A stretch of 29,365 nucleotides of DNA from a virus, in IMG/VR virus record IMGVR_UViG_3300034082_001991, positions 1-29,365 of that record, one strand, 5' to 3'. The position numbers and the translations under genes are program-made. Of this stretch, positions 1 through 8,662 are shown in pieces (the first letter of the stretch is position 1; the number at the start of each line of letters is the position of its first letter). The notes beneath the pieces are model-generated. The model saw nothing but the letters and a program-made list of their open reading frames with translations. It was not told the origin of the DNA and did no database searches.

Positions 1-705
1 TGTATTCGTTGGTGCGGGAGGAATTTCATAAACATAATCTGTTCCAACCGTACTCACACTGCACAATTCAAAATTCATATTTAAACCGTTAACTAAAGTG
101 CTAAACGGTACTACTGGCACTGTCCCTGCAGGAATCTGTAAAGTATATTCGTCTGTTTTTACCCCAAGAATTTGTGATGAATTAGCTGGCAATCCAACTC
201 GTTGAGTATTGATTAATGCCGCATTAATGATAGTATTATATTGTTCTAGCCAATTTGGGTTGGCAGGATCATTCCATAATACAGGAACATTTCCTAGATT
301 AAATCCATTTAAATCTATGATATTTTGAGTAGTGCGAACACTTGTTACTTTTAAATAACCTTGTGCTTCTAAATTTCTTTTAGGAGTATAACTAACTAAG
401 TTTGCTAACTTGATAACACTATCTCTGCGTTCAGCCGTATCAATGAAATTTTCACGAGCATTTAAGTCATTGCGGAAAGCAAGACCTTGTCCCATGAAAG
501 CCATAACATCAAGCAGGGCGATAAATTCTGAACTTTCAATATAATCATTGAATGTTTCAGGATAATATGCACGTAAGTAATCAATGAAACTTTTACGTAA
601 TGTTTCATAGTCGTAGCTACGAAAGTCGGCTTGATTGAAGGTTTGGTAAATGGCTTTCCAGTCATTGACCCCGAATAATGCTGATTGTCTGCTGCTGGTT
701 GCCAT
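1..705 (-). CDS. gp6: Baseplate wedge protein gp6-like (3' end off window)
   Basis: In T4, gp6 forms the ring-like core of the baseplate wedge, binding gp25 and gp53. The 235 visible codons start MATSSRQSALFGVNDWKAIY and continue through segments I recognise from the gp6 family: YDYETLRKSFIDYLRAYYPE, then SSEFIALLDVMAFMGQGLAF, then RNDLNARENFIDTAERRDS. The frame is open to base 1, so the C-terminal part is missing. The start is the ATG at 705, preceded by an AAGAGAA ribosome-binding site and, at 721-730, by a GATAAATACT late-promoter-like element. It lies directly downstream of the gp25-like gene and is the last visible gene of the minus-strand baseplate operon. Family assignment is from recalled sequence similarity and the gene neighbourhood; I am very confident. 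Confidence 0.95.
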   Translation of the reverse strand, partial: MATSSRQSALFGVNDWKAIYQTFNQADFRSYDYETLRKSFIDYLRAYYPETFNDYIESSEFIALLDVMAFMGQGLAFRNDLNARENFIDTAERRDSVIKLANLVSYTPKRNLEAQGYLKVTSVRTTQNIIDLNGFNLGNVPVLWNDPANPNWLEQYNTIINAALINTQRVGLPANSSQILGVKTDEYTLQIPAGTVPVVPFSTLVNGLNMNFELCSVSTVGTDYVYEIPPAPTNT

Positions 706-720
706 AGTTATTCTCTTTTA

Positions 721-730
721 AGTATTTATC
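721..730 (-). promoter_or_regulatory. Late-promoter-like element before gp6
   Basis: GATAAATACT on the minus strand, 16 bases upstream of the gp6 start in the 52-base gap after the gp25-like gene. It matches the TAAATA core that recurs upstream of other late genes here and resembles the T4 late -10 element TATAAATA. No -35 element is expected for this class. Confidence 0.5.
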
Positions 731-757
731 ATACCTAATAAACTAGGTTTTTTAGCT

Positions 758-1207
758 TTATTGTAAAACTGCTATATTAGTAGCACTATTAAAGAATACG
801 CTTAATAGATTAGCTTGATTGAAAGGGGTCACAGCCATTTCAACTTCTAGCAATATGCCGTTTTCTTGTGGAAATGCACGAACAGTGTTTAATATAAGTC
901 TGGGATCTTGACTGGCTACTCTGCGTATTTCGTTTTCTAATTGAAATTGCACATCTGCGGTGTTTGGTTCAAATACAAAACTCCAAAGGGTAGTCCCATA
1001 GCTAGGGTTTCCCACCTTCTCCCCTTGACGAATATTTAATGCATTGATTAAATCTTGTATAACCAATGGTGCATCAACTAATCCAAATTGGCTCCCTACT
1101 TTGTATGGGTTTACTACCGATCCTGTACCAGCAGCCGGACCAGTGGGAAGGTTCGTAGAACGCGGTGTGTAAGCATTTATAGTGCTGAATCCAATGTATG
1201 AGGGCAT
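758..1207 (-). CDS. gp25: Baseplate wedge protein gp25-like
   Basis: A small baseplate wedge subunit that in T4 joins gp6 and gp53 and helps nucleate the sheath. The 149-residue product is near the usual family length of about 130. The signature is in the middle: an NPSYGTTLWSFVFEPN segment (G-T-x-L followed by the FEP strand) and then ENEIRRVASQDPRL, both typical of the gp25-like family shared with contractile tails and type VI secretion. The first 45 residues are a Pro/Thr/Gly-rich extension. It sits between the Ser-rich 461-residue gene and gp6. No Shine-Dalgarno sequence precedes the ATG; instead CATAAATA lies four bases upstream, overlapping the stop codon of the previous gene. Confidence 0.92.
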   Translation of the reverse strand: MPSYIGFSTINAYTPRSTNLPTGPAAGTGSVVNPYKVGSQFGLVDAPLVIQDLINALNIRQGEKVGNPSYGTTLWSFVFEPNTADVQFQLENEIRRVASQDPRLILNTVRAFPQENGILLEVEMAVTPFNQANLLSVFFNSATNIAVLQ

Positions 1208-1211
1208 GATG

Positions 1212-1219
1212 TATTTATG
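1212..1219 (-). promoter_or_regulatory. Late-promoter-like octamer abutting the gp25 start
   Basis: CATAAATA on the minus strand, with four bases (CATC) before the gp25 ATG. By T4 late-promoter spacing, transcription would begin at about the start codon, so this is either a promoter giving a leaderless mRNA or a chance match. The element contains the TAA stop of the upstream gene. Confidence 0.25.
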
Positions 1220-2600
1220 CTGACGTAATAGTTGAGCTTGACGGTAGTGGTTTACCGGTAGTTAGTGTATACTGAGTATTTTGTAATGCTATTACTTTTT
1301 TATCCAATTCGTCTATGTTATTTTTAGCTGTTTCAACTGCTTGTTCTAACGCGGGTATAGAAGGATCACCTTGTGGTAAATCTTGTTTAGCTTTACTAAG
1401 TGTATATCTTGCATCTGCTTCGGCTTTAACTAAAGCAAAACGAGCATCGGACAATGTTTCAATTTCTTTTTTATTTACATCATATGCAGTAATTTCAGAT
1501 TGTGATAAGTCTCGCATCGGGGTCGCAGTCAGTCCCGAAAAGTCCGGTACAGGAACTTTCTTGTCACCCAACAAGTTACCGATCTGAGAAGATATTTCAC
1601 TTCTATTAATTGTATTTTCAGCTACAGTTGGCATTTTTATAGGAAAGGGACTAGCAGTACTTAGTGAATTCATACTTGCTGTTAATGATGCTGCGGCTGC
1701 AGGAGATAGCCCAGTTGAAACCAACGATGATAATGGTTGTCTTCCAGATTGCAGTCCTTGAGTTAAATTACTAATTGAGGGTAACCCCGAAACAGCAGGT
1801 AATCCAGAAATGTTAGGTATACTTCCAGTTACACCATTTGGTAAACTACTAGGATTACTTAATACTCCGCTCAGTGATGCGCCGGCCCCTGTTAACGCAT
1901 TGCCGGATAATAAACCTGACAGTGAGCTTGAACCGGACGTTGCAGTACTAATTTGATTTAGTGCTGCACTAGATGCATTTTTAGTTATTGAACCAAGTCC
2001 ACTTAATGTGTCAGAAATTCCACTAGTAGTTAATGAACTGGGATTTACTATAGATGACAGTGCCGATTGCCCACCTGGTAAGTTGCTTACACCGCTAGCA
2101 AGTGCAGATGGGCTAACTATGCCTGACATACCGGGCACATTACTCATCGCTCCTGATAATGCACTCAATCCTGCTTTTACCCCATCGGATGCAACTGCTG
2201 CTTCCACTGCAGGTATTTTACCTGTTACTACATCAACTCCTGCGCTATTTAATCCACTCGTAAATGAAGTTGTTAATGGAGTAGATGCAGCTTTGGTGTC
2301 AGTTGCCACCTGGTCTAATTTATTTTTTAAATTGATAATTGTTAAGTTTTGCGGAACTCCGGCTTGCAGTGGTTTAAATGAGGCTGATATTGCAGCAAAT
2401 GCCGAACCTGATATTCTTTTTGCAGTATCTACTAATCCCGATAACCCAGTATTACCGGGTATACTTGACATTGAAGCTGTCATGCCATTAAGAGAAGTAA
2501 CAATAGAACTTGCGCCGCCGGTTGTGGTTGCTAGCGCAGATGAGAAATTACCTGAACTTATTGCACTTGCTACATTAGATATAGAAGGAAGTGTTGACAT
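1215..2600 (-). CDS. Ser/Ala/Gly-rich low-complexity baseplate-operon protein
   Basis: I do not recognise this 461-residue protein. Residues 1 to about 340 are strikingly rich in Ser, Ala, Gly, Leu and Thr, with recurring SxLSGL, SNLPG and ISGLP segments. The last 100 residues or so change character to a charged, probably helical or coiled-coil region (DVNKKEIETLSDARFALVKA, later NNIDELDKKVIALQNTQY) and end in a Ser/Thr tail. There is no signal peptide or obvious membrane span. Its ATG overlaps the stop of the preceding gene as TAATG, so the two are probably translationally coupled. Position between spike gp5 and wedge gp25 suggests a virion structural role such as an accessory baseplate, fibre-attachment or hub protein; that is inference only. 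A long opposite-strand ORF here is a composition artefact. Confidence 0.75.
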   Translation of the reverse strand: MSTLPSISNVASAISSGNFSSALATTTGGASSIVTSLNGMTASMSSIPGNTGLSGLVDTAKRISGSAFAAISASFKPLQAGVPQNLTIINLKNKLDQVATDTKAASTPLTTSFTSGLNSAGVDVVTGKIPAVEAAVASDGVKAGLSALSGAMSNVPGMSGIVSPSALASGVSNLPGGQSALSSIVNPSSLTTSGISDTLSGLGSITKNASSAALNQISTATSGSSSLSGLLSGNALTGAGASLSGVLSNPSSLPNGVTGSIPNISGLPAVSGLPSISNLTQGLQSGRQPLSSLVSTGLSPAAAASLTASMNSLSTASPFPIKMPTVAENTINRSEISSQIGNLLGDKKVPVPDFSGLTATPMRDLSQSEITAYDVNKKEIETLSDARFALVKAEADARYTLSKAKQDLPQGDPSIPALEQAVETAKNNIDELDKKVIALQNTQYTLTTGKPLPSSSTITSA

Positions 2601-3208
2601 TATAGTATATCACCAATATTTGTAGAGTTTTGTAAGAATGCTACAGTGGATTTTACTCCAACATATGCAGCAGCATTTACTATCCCTGCTATAGCTCCCG
2701 GTGCTTCATTACCAACTATAGCACCGGTCATCATCATTGCACTTTGTGCCTGTTGAAAATTAATTATCTGTGCTGCTGCTTGTGCAGAAGTATTATTAAT
2801 TAATGCTTGTAAATTTTCAGCTCCAGGAACACCAGTAAACAAATTATTTGTCATGGCAGATTCTACACTCATTCCCCTTTGAACCAAACCAGTAACCAAT
2901 GAAGCTGATCCTGGTTTTAATATACCCGCTGCTTCAAGCTGTTGCGGTGTCTTTGCTAGTATACCTATCCCAGCATTAACATTTCCTGCAGCATCTACAA
3001 TAATACCAGTCCCATTCGCTACTACCTCGGGATACGCAGCCGCTGCTTGTGCTGCTGTGCCGCCGATCATTGCGGCAGTTACACCAGCATTTAATGATTT
3101 ACTAACTGTTCCAATAGCAGAAACCGTGGCAGAAGTTGCCGCCGTGACTGGATTGTTAGGCGGAAGTCTTGTTGAATTAGCATATGTTTGACTTTGATTA
3201 TATTGCAT
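2600..3208 (-). CDS. Ala-rich baseplate-operon protein of unknown function
   Basis: An unrecognised 202-residue protein. It opens with a polar N-terminus (MQYNQSQTYANSTRLPPNNP), followed by Ala/Val/Gly-rich stretches at about 20-80 that could form amphipathic helices. The centre has a better-defined motif, TPQQLEAAGILKPGSASLV, then a region ending in NLFTGVPGAENLQALINN. Composition (Ala, Gly, Asn, Thr) resembles the following Ser-rich gene. It overlaps both neighbours by TAATG junctions: its ATG sits in the gp5 stop and its stop contains the next ATG. The strict coupling argues that it is made together with gp5 and the 461-residue protein, so a hub or spike-associated structural role is plausible. 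It could also be a chaperone; nothing in the sequence decides this. Confidence 0.75.
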   Translation of the reverse strand: MQYNQSQTYANSTRLPPNNPVTAATSATVSAIGTVSKSLNAGVTAAMIGGTAAQAAAAYPEVVANGTGIIVDAAGNVNAGIGILAKTPQQLEAAGILKPGSASLVTGLVQRGMSVESAMTNNLFTGVPGAENLQALINNTSAQAAAQIINFQQAQSAMMMTGAIVGNEAPGAIAGIVNAAAYVGVKSTVAFLQNSTNIGDIL

Positions 3209-4659
3209 TAAAATGCCCTACTACTATTATTATTTACTTTAACATCAACCCCTTGATTTGCACTTGACCAAGGAGAATGAGCAGGAGCACGACTGACAAT
3301 AGATAACAGATATCCAGGAGCCGCTAACCATCCTTTAATTTTGTCAAACAATGTATCAGTATGAGTTACGATAGGTATCTTAGGTACTTCTACTGGGGTT
3401 ACTGAAGTTGACCCTGTATTTAAATTTATTTTGCTACCATTAACATACATAGTTCCTGCGCTGGCATAAGAACCCTCACCACTTGCTTCCATACTCATTG
3501 AACCATTAACTTTAACTGTATAGGTGCCTAACGTATACCCACTAAAGTTTTTACCTGAACGATAAGAAATATCAGTCTCAGCATTTATTTTAATATTATT
3601 AGCTGCTATATTTAAATCATTCTTAGCATTGATATTAATATTGTTATCTGCATGTAAATTTAAATCTCCTTGTGTCCTGATATTTACACTGTTGGTAGCA
3701 TACATATCAATCGTACCTTCTTTGCCTAATTCAATATAGCTTTGTCCGTTAGCATGAATAATGAACAATGTTTGCCCATCATCACTCATTAATATTTGAT
3801 GACCTAATGCTGTTCTTAATCTTATTAGTTGATCTTTGCCAACAACATCACCATCATCCATAACAATACTATGTCCACCTCTACGTGATACCAGTTGCAA
3901 TGATTCAGTTGATGACTTAACTCCATTAGTTAATACATTATTGTCTGTAAAACCACCCTGATAAATTGGTCTACCTGGAGTGCTAACTCCCCAACCAACA
4001 CGAGAAGGACTTTCACGTAATGCGCTACTTGATATTGGTCCTCTAATTGAATCTCTAATCAAACCTTGTTGAAAATATATAGAAGAACTATAACTATGAA
4101 TGGGTTTGGGTGCAGTTAAAAACTGTGTACCATTTGTTATGTTAGAGTTGTTTGTATTTAAATTAGTTACTGGTAAAAGTGTTGCTCCACCTAACGCAGC
4201 AGCTTCAGCACTATTTGGTACAATATTAGGTGAAGCACCTATTGCAGGGATCATCTGTAGTAATTCGGGTTGTAGAACACTACCGATATAATATCCATAA
4301 CTTGGATCTCCATTGATAAAGATACAAATAACTGTGCTTCCTATGTCAGGGGGACTATACCACATACCATATGAACTTGGATTTTGAGTATATGTACCAT
4401 AATCAGTTGATTCGTTACTACCAGATGCAGGAGTTGATCCAAAGAAAGGACTCATGTAACTTACAGTTACCCAGCTTGTGCTATCATCTGGGTTAGGTGC
4501 ACCAAAGTCTTCTAAATATACTTGAATTCTACCGCCGCGGGTAGCATCAATATTGTTTTTAACAACAGCAAGAGTGGGGGTATTGCGTATTACCCCGCCA
4601 CCAGAATCTGGTTTACTTGCTGGGAGTTGTCCTCTTGGTTTAAAATAGTCTGTTGCCAT
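3208..4659 (-). CDS. gp5: Baseplate central spike gp5-like, without lysozyme domain
   Basis: gp5 forms the needle under the tail tube that punctures the outer membrane. Visible here are an N-terminal OB-fold-like region (about 28-130, including RGGRIQVYLEDFG and DIGSTVICIFINGDPSYGYY), a polar linker, and a C-terminal triple beta-helix region (about 300-417) with the roughly eight-residue rhythm NSVNIRTQGDLNLHADNN, ININAKNDLNIAANN. T4 gp5 carries a lysozyme domain between these parts. Here residues 140-285 are Ser/Asn/Pro-rich and show no lysozyme catalytic pattern, and the protein is 483 residues against 575 in T4. The start lies three bases after the TAA of the upstream gene, with no clear Shine-Dalgarno sequence, so translation probably depends on re-initiation. 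Confidence in the gp5 call is high because of the OB-plus-beta-helix order and context. Confidence 0.85.
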   Translation of the reverse strand: MATDYFKPRGQLPASKPDSGGGVIRNTPTLAVVKNNIDATRGGRIQVYLEDFGAPNPDDSTSWVTVSYMSPFFGSTPASGSNESTDYGTYTQNPSSYGMWYSPPDIGSTVICIFINGDPSYGYYIGSVLQPELLQMIPAIGASPNIVPNSAEAAALGGATLLPVTNLNTNNSNITNGTQFLTAPKPIHSYSSSIYFQQGLIRDSIRGPISSSALRESPSRVGWGVSTPGRPIYQGGFTDNNVLTNGVKSSTESLQLVSRRGGHSIVMDDGDVVGKDQLIRLRTALGHQILMSDDGQTLFIIHANGQSYIELGKEGTIDMYATNSVNIRTQGDLNLHADNNININAKNDLNIAANNIKINAETDISYRSGKNFSGYTLGTYTVKVNGSMSMEASGEGSYASAGTMYVNGSKINLNTGSTSVTPVEVPKIPIVTHTDTLFDKIKGWLAAPGYLLSIVSRAPAHSPWSSANQGVDVKVNNNSSRAF

Positions 4660-4662
4660 ATA

Positions 4663-7233
4663 TTAAAAATAGTTGTAATTTACACCACTGTCATCGTCTT
4701 GTACCGAACCAGACTTAGTTGGGACAGTTACCGTTGTATTTTCTTGAGCTTTCCCGACTACTGCCATTATAGCTGCACCGTCCCCTGTTCCCATTGGATC
4801 ACTATAATCAGAGCCATTGTCAGTTGTTGATGCACCAATTCCTGCTCGTGCAGCAGAATCAGCCATTTGACTTTCCCCTGGTTTTCCAATCCCACCCGAC
4901 GGTCTACCTTCGGCCGCGGCTGTAGATGATGTAGAACCTGCTTTATCATTTGGAAATGTACTCATATTACAATGTAATTCTTGCTCAAATTTACCTTTAC
5001 TGAAAGTACTAATAACCGTCTGAACCATATAGCTGATCCCGCCTCCTCTACTATCTAACTCTTTTTTTATGGAAGCCGGAAAGTTCCAAAAGTATATTGA
5101 TTGATTAATACTCAATAATCCTGTGCTATTTTGATAATCTTTTGGTTCTTTGAAGTCAACCTCAATAAAAACTTGTCCGCCGTTTGCATTAATAGTAAAC
5201 CCGTCTGTACCATAATATTGATTGTAAAATGCATTAATACTACTAGGTGAAGGTTGCATTAAAAAGTCAGGATCCCCTAATATTTTTATCTTTGCGCTGG
5301 CATATGTATCAGGATTATATAGACTAGTCATATATGCATTTTGTGCTTGCAATCCCATATTCAACGCACCTTGACTAGGGCTAGAATTTTCTTTACCTAT
5401 TATTAACGGGACATTCCCACCGCCGCCATATGATGAGGGAGATGTGTCTTTTCCAGATAATGCTACATTATAATATGCATTGTTCATCTGCTGTTCATAA
5501 CCTATTATTTCACTATTTTTTCCAGTAAACCAATATTCATATCGTTTATGAGGCCCATAATATTTTGTGCCAGGTTTAACATACGGCGCAACTACTACCG
5601 GGGTTTCGTATGGTTGAATTATATAAGTTGTTTTGAATACAAAATCTTTTTGACTTTTATCCCATCCTTTATTTGTTACTTCGGCATGCATTGTATACCA
5701 TCTGATTCTTGATTCATTGGTGTTAGGAACTTGTGGATATTTACCATCGGAGTCAGGAACTTGCGGATATCCACTATTTGATTCATCGGGAATTTCGTCA
5801 GATACATACGCAGTTTTTAAAGCATTTAATAAGTAATCACTTTGTAAAATAATTTGATTTACACATTGCAAAATAGAACCACCTTTAGTAAAAGTAATTT
5901 GTCTTGCTGAATTATCCGGAGTGTTATTATCTTCTTCAGCAGCAACAGTAGAGTCTGCACTGTTTTTAACATTATTTGTCATGGCCCAAACTCGTTTATC
6001 AAAAATATCTTTATTTACAATACTTGCACCCCCGATGGCAGTTTCTGCATCTCCTAACCATTTCACATCCCACTCACTTGCTATTTCAATTGACTTATTG
6101 TCAACCAAAGACTGTTGATCTTTATTTAATTTTGCAAGTAATCCTATAGCCTGACCTTGAGTTCCTCTACTGGCGCCTGCTGAGATGCTTTGATGGTCTC
6201 CCATCAAAGCATCATACACCGTTGCCCCCAATATTGATGCTCCCATATCTACAAACCCGCGCTTAGTCCCAAACCCGGTTCTTGATGCAATATTAGTTGC
6301 GGTAATATCATACACCACTGCTTTTCCATCTATTTTAAAATTCATTTGCTGTATAAAAATATCATAAAATCTTTCATACAATCCTAATGCGTTTCCATTT
6401 GGATTCCCATCAGAACTTGGAATTTTTGATGGATCAATTATATAACCATCTTTATCATATCCTAAAAATCTAATACCCAACATAAAAAATTGTCTGGATG
6501 GATTCTCTATGTCTTTGAAATTCTTTGATCTAGCCACTTTTGCTAATTCGGTTGATGCATATCTTAATTTTGACAAGAATGAAAAACCGTACGGTTCAGT
6601 TATAGTAAACTTAATCTCAGAAATACTAGTTGCACTGCCGGTGTCTTTCCCGGCAATTGCTTGTGTGATTTTTAAATCATCTATGTAAAAATCTAAATCA
6701 AATCCCGGAGCACGTTTTTCTGTTTTGTTGTTTATCCCACCGCTTTGAGCAACTAAATATACACCATTTGTATATTGAGTAGCAGATGCATTTGCGCTAG
6801 AAGAAGACGGCGGAGAAGTAGTAGCTCCTCTGTCACCTGCGTTACGAAATCGTTGTATTTCTCTTGCATATTCTGATGCATATTCTGATTCTGCTGTCGC
6901 TTCAGGTGTATTTGCTCCTGGTACTATGTTATTGATGGCGTTTATGTCTTTTCTACCTGATTGAATAAAGGCATTATACGCATCAGGTGTTATCATATAC
7001 AAAGATATTTTGTATGTATAACTTGAAAAATTAGCTAAGGGATTTTGAGTTCGTCTGCCTGGTTTATTTGTCGCGGGTTTTGCTGCCGGAGTACCTGCTG
7101 TACCTGCTACTGTAGTAGTGGAGGCAATAACTGGTGCTCCTCCCCCCGTTGAGGGGTATGTATTAAATGTATTATTCACCCCTCCTGCTTGAGCCGGATT
7201 ACGTTGATCATCAGGTGCTAAATTATCAGCCAT
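4663..7233 (-). CDS. Large baseplate hub-position structural protein (gp27 equivalent?)
   Basis: An 856-residue protein immediately upstream of the spike gene. The N-terminal 65 residues are Pro/Ala/Thr-rich and disordered-looking. A globular part follows (about 70-330) with FDLDFYIDDLKITQAIAGKD, TITEPYGFSFLSKLRYA and ERFYDIFIQQMNFKIDGKAV. A second part (about 480-720) contains a short internal repeat (YPQVPDSDGK, YPQVPNTNES) and YYGPHKRYEYWFTGKNSEII. The C-terminus is a low-complexity acidic/Gly/Ser tail. In T4 the spike partner is hub protein gp27, and the position (48-53-this-5) fits that role. I cannot show the gp27 fold by eye, and at more than twice gp27's length it may combine hub and accessory functions. 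It starts two bases after the gp53 stop and is clearly part of the same operon. Confidence 0.8.
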   Translation of the reverse strand: MADNLAPDDQRNPAQAGGVNNTFNTYPSTGGGAPVIASTTTVAGTAGTPAAKPATNKPGRRTQNPLANFSSYTYKISLYMITPDAYNAFIQSGRKDINAINNIVPGANTPEATAESEYASEYAREIQRFRNAGDRGATTSPPSSSSANASATQYTNGVYLVAQSGGINNKTEKRAPGFDLDFYIDDLKITQAIAGKDTGSATSISEIKFTITEPYGFSFLSKLRYASTELAKVARSKNFKDIENPSRQFFMLGIRFLGYDKDGYIIDPSKIPSSDGNPNGNALGLYERFYDIFIQQMNFKIDGKAVVYDITATNIASRTGFGTKRGFVDMGASILGATVYDALMGDHQSISAGASRGTQGQAIGLLAKLNKDQQSLVDNKSIEIASEWDVKWLGDAETAIGGASIVNKDIFDKRVWAMTNNVKNSADSTVAAEEDNNTPDNSARQITFTKGGSILQCVNQIILQSDYLLNALKTAYVSDEIPDESNSGYPQVPDSDGKYPQVPNTNESRIRWYTMHAEVTNKGWDKSQKDFVFKTTYIIQPYETPVVVAPYVKPGTKYYGPHKRYEYWFTGKNSEIIGYEQQMNNAYYNVALSGKDTSPSSYGGGGNVPLIIGKENSSPSQGALNMGLQAQNAYMTSLYNPDTYASAKIKILGDPDFLMQPSPSSINAFYNQYYGTDGFTINANGGQVFIEVDFKEPKDYQNSTGLLSINQSIYFWNFPASIKKELDSRGGGISYMVQTVISTFSKGKFEQELHCNMSTFPNDKAGSTSSTAAAEGRPSGGIGKPGESQMADSAARAGIGASTTDNGSDYSDPMGTGDGAAIMAVVGKAQENTTVTVPTKSGSVQDDDSGVNYNYF

Positions 7234-7234
7234 C

Positions 7235-7546
7235 TTAAATTCCTAAAACTTGCTTTAACATATCCAGCTTAGGTAAATATATTCCTGTACCAGTAGTAAA
7301 ATCAAAATACGGGTCTTTTAATCTGTTTGGATTTCTACTTGCAAATACCCACCATAATCTACTATCACTATATAAATCATAGGCTAACGTATCAGGCCTA
7401 TATTCGTATACGGTAGTTATTTCCCAATAGATATCTGAAGGTTGCATAGGTATAGGCCTATTCACCATAACATCTAAAAAGTTATTATTAACTATTTCAG
7501 AAAAATAATATGGACTTGTTGCTGGGTATAAATTATTTGCTGCCAT
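7235..7546 (-). CDS. gp53: Baseplate wedge protein gp53-like
   Basis: gp53 is a small wedge component that clamps adjacent wedges around the hub. The conserved stretch YEYRPDTLAYDLYSDSRLWW then VFASRNPNRLKDPYFDF, ending GTGIYLPK, is the hallmark of the gp53 family. I chose the ATG at 7546 (103 residues) rather than the in-frame TTG at 7552: GGAGG at 7556-7560 sits nine bases before that ATG, and the ATG shares its A with the TAA of the gp48-like gene in a TAATG coupling junction. The next gene begins one base after the stop codon. Confidence 0.92.
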   Translation of the reverse strand: MAANNLYPATSPYYFSEIVNNNFLDVMVNRPIPMQPSDIYWEITTVYEYRPDTLAYDLYSDSRLWWVFASRNPNRLKDPYFDFTTGTGIYLPKLDMLKQVLGI

Positions 7547-8589
7547 TACCAAATTCCTCCACCTGCTCGTTGTGTTCCTCTTAACAATGCACCTGTTGCA
7601 TATTCTCTCAAACTAAACTTATTACTAATGTCATTTCTAGTTACTATCGGATTTGCAGTAATGCTAAGACTTATTTTAGTGGGAACATAAGTAGCATCCT
7701 TTGTTCCGGTATTAATAGTTTCCCAATTGGGTGGAGATACGGTTGCTCCTGGATTAATACCGTTGCCACCGCTACTCATCCTAACTGCTTGTGCTTGTGC
7801 CATTCCACTTTCTCCGGGTTTACCTTGTGCAGGATCGTTTTGTCTATTAACTCCGGCAGGGGTACTAGTGCTTCCCGCTAATATATAGTCAACGTCAGTA
7901 GGTAAGGTGTAGGTAAAAGCTGTAATTACCAATGGATGAGCATCAAATTGAAAAGCACCCAATCCACTTAAATAGCACAATGGGGGAGGTGTGCCGTGAG
8001 TAGGATTTTGATCTAGACCATAAAACATTTTAGTCATTGACCTGAAGAAATGTATTACTGCTAGTACATATTGTGCTTCAAAGGTATCCTGTGCCGTAAA
8101 ATCACATCCAATAGTTACGCTATCTACTGCACTACCTCTATATGAGAAGAACTTATAATTGCTATGTGTCAATTCGGTAGCATCATAATTAGCATTATAT
8201 TGAACTGAAATAGCAGGGGTATACGGGAAGATGACGCCGTCTGTTGCTTGTAGTGGTGCTAATATTCCAGGTGGATTAGCTTTATACAAATATGTTGCAC
8301 CGGGACTTAAACTTAATCTTACCCGCCAATCTTGTTTTGCTTGAAAGTTTACTACATCTTGTTGTATAGCCTGTGATTGCGTGTTTAATTGTGCATTAGT
8401 TAACCCTTGCTGAATACCCAATTCTCCTGCATTGCGTATTGCTTCTTCATTAGCAGCAGCATTTTGTTCTTGTATATTTGCAGTAACTCCAGGATCACTT
8501 ATCGTCACCGGTCCTGGAGTTGGTACGATGGCAGTTACTGTAGGAACGGGGTTACCGATTGGGTTAACTACTACTGTTGGATTTGCCAT
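7546..8589 (-). CDS. gp48: Baseplate tail-tube cap gp48-like
   Basis: gp48 caps the baseplate hub and starts tail-tube polymerisation together with gp54. The N-terminal 35 residues are Val/Pro/Thr-rich, followed by a Gln/Asn-rich helix (to about 80). The conserved core then begins with DWRVRLSLSPGATYLYKANP and continues TDGVIFPYTPAISVQYNANY, LTHSNYKFFSYRG, AQYVLAVIHFFRSMTKMFYG and LPTDVDYILAG, which I recognise from cyanophage gp48 proteins. At 347 residues the length is normal. This is the first gene of the minus-strand baseplate operon. Upstream are AAGGATAAGAAG as ribosome-binding region and GCTAAATATA at 8611-8620 as likely late promoter. gp54 is a paralogous alternative, but the sequence pattern and first position favour gp48. 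Confidence 0.88.
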   Translation of the reverse strand: MANPTVVVNPIGNPVPTVTAIVPTPGPVTISDPGVTANIQEQNAAANEEAIRNAGELGIQQGLTNAQLNTQSQAIQQDVVNFQAKQDWRVRLSLSPGATYLYKANPPGILAPLQATDGVIFPYTPAISVQYNANYDATELTHSNYKFFSYRGSAVDSVTIGCDFTAQDTFEAQYVLAVIHFFRSMTKMFYGLDQNPTHGTPPPLCYLSGLGAFQFDAHPLVITAFTYTLPTDVDYILAGSTSTPAGVNRQNDPAQGKPGESGMAQAQAVRMSSGGNGINPGATVSPPNWETINTGTKDATYVPTKISLSITANPIVTRNDISNKFSLREYATGALLRGTQRAGGGIW

Positions 8590-8610
8590 ATAATCTTCTT
8601 ATCCTTATAG

Positions 8611-8620
8611 TATATTTAGC
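8611..8620 (-). promoter_or_regulatory. Late-type promoter for the baseplate operon
   Basis: GCTAAATATA on the minus strand, 22 bases upstream of the gp48 ATG, with the purine-rich AAGGATAAGAAG between. It matches the TAAATA core found upstream of gp6, tape measure, portal and fibre genes. Confidence 0.5.
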
Positions 8621-8631
8621 ATAAATATAAT
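8617..8631 (+). promoter_or_regulatory. TAGCATAANTA element, plus strand (late promoter candidate for gp55 unit)
   Basis: TAGCATAAATATAAT, one of four near-identical 15-mers in the window (others at 8697, 21965, 26670), with the consensus TAGCATAA-N-TA-Y-AA-Y. The copy at 21965 sits like a promoter for the prohead core gene. This one faces the late sigma gene and overlaps the divergent gp48 late promoter. Confidence 0.35.
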
Positions 8632-8662
8632 GCTCTATTTTTACCTTTTCTACAAAAAATTG

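Noticed and set aside
2008-2625. 205-residue plus-strand ORF opposite the Ser-rich gene
   Set aside because: It mirrors a low-complexity Ser/Ala/Gly sequence in which the opposite strand rarely has stops; no ribosome-binding site, and it cuts across two coupled genes.
7547-7552. TTG start for gp53 at 7552
   Set aside because: The ATG at 7546 has better spacing to GGAGG and forms a TAATG junction with the upstream stop.
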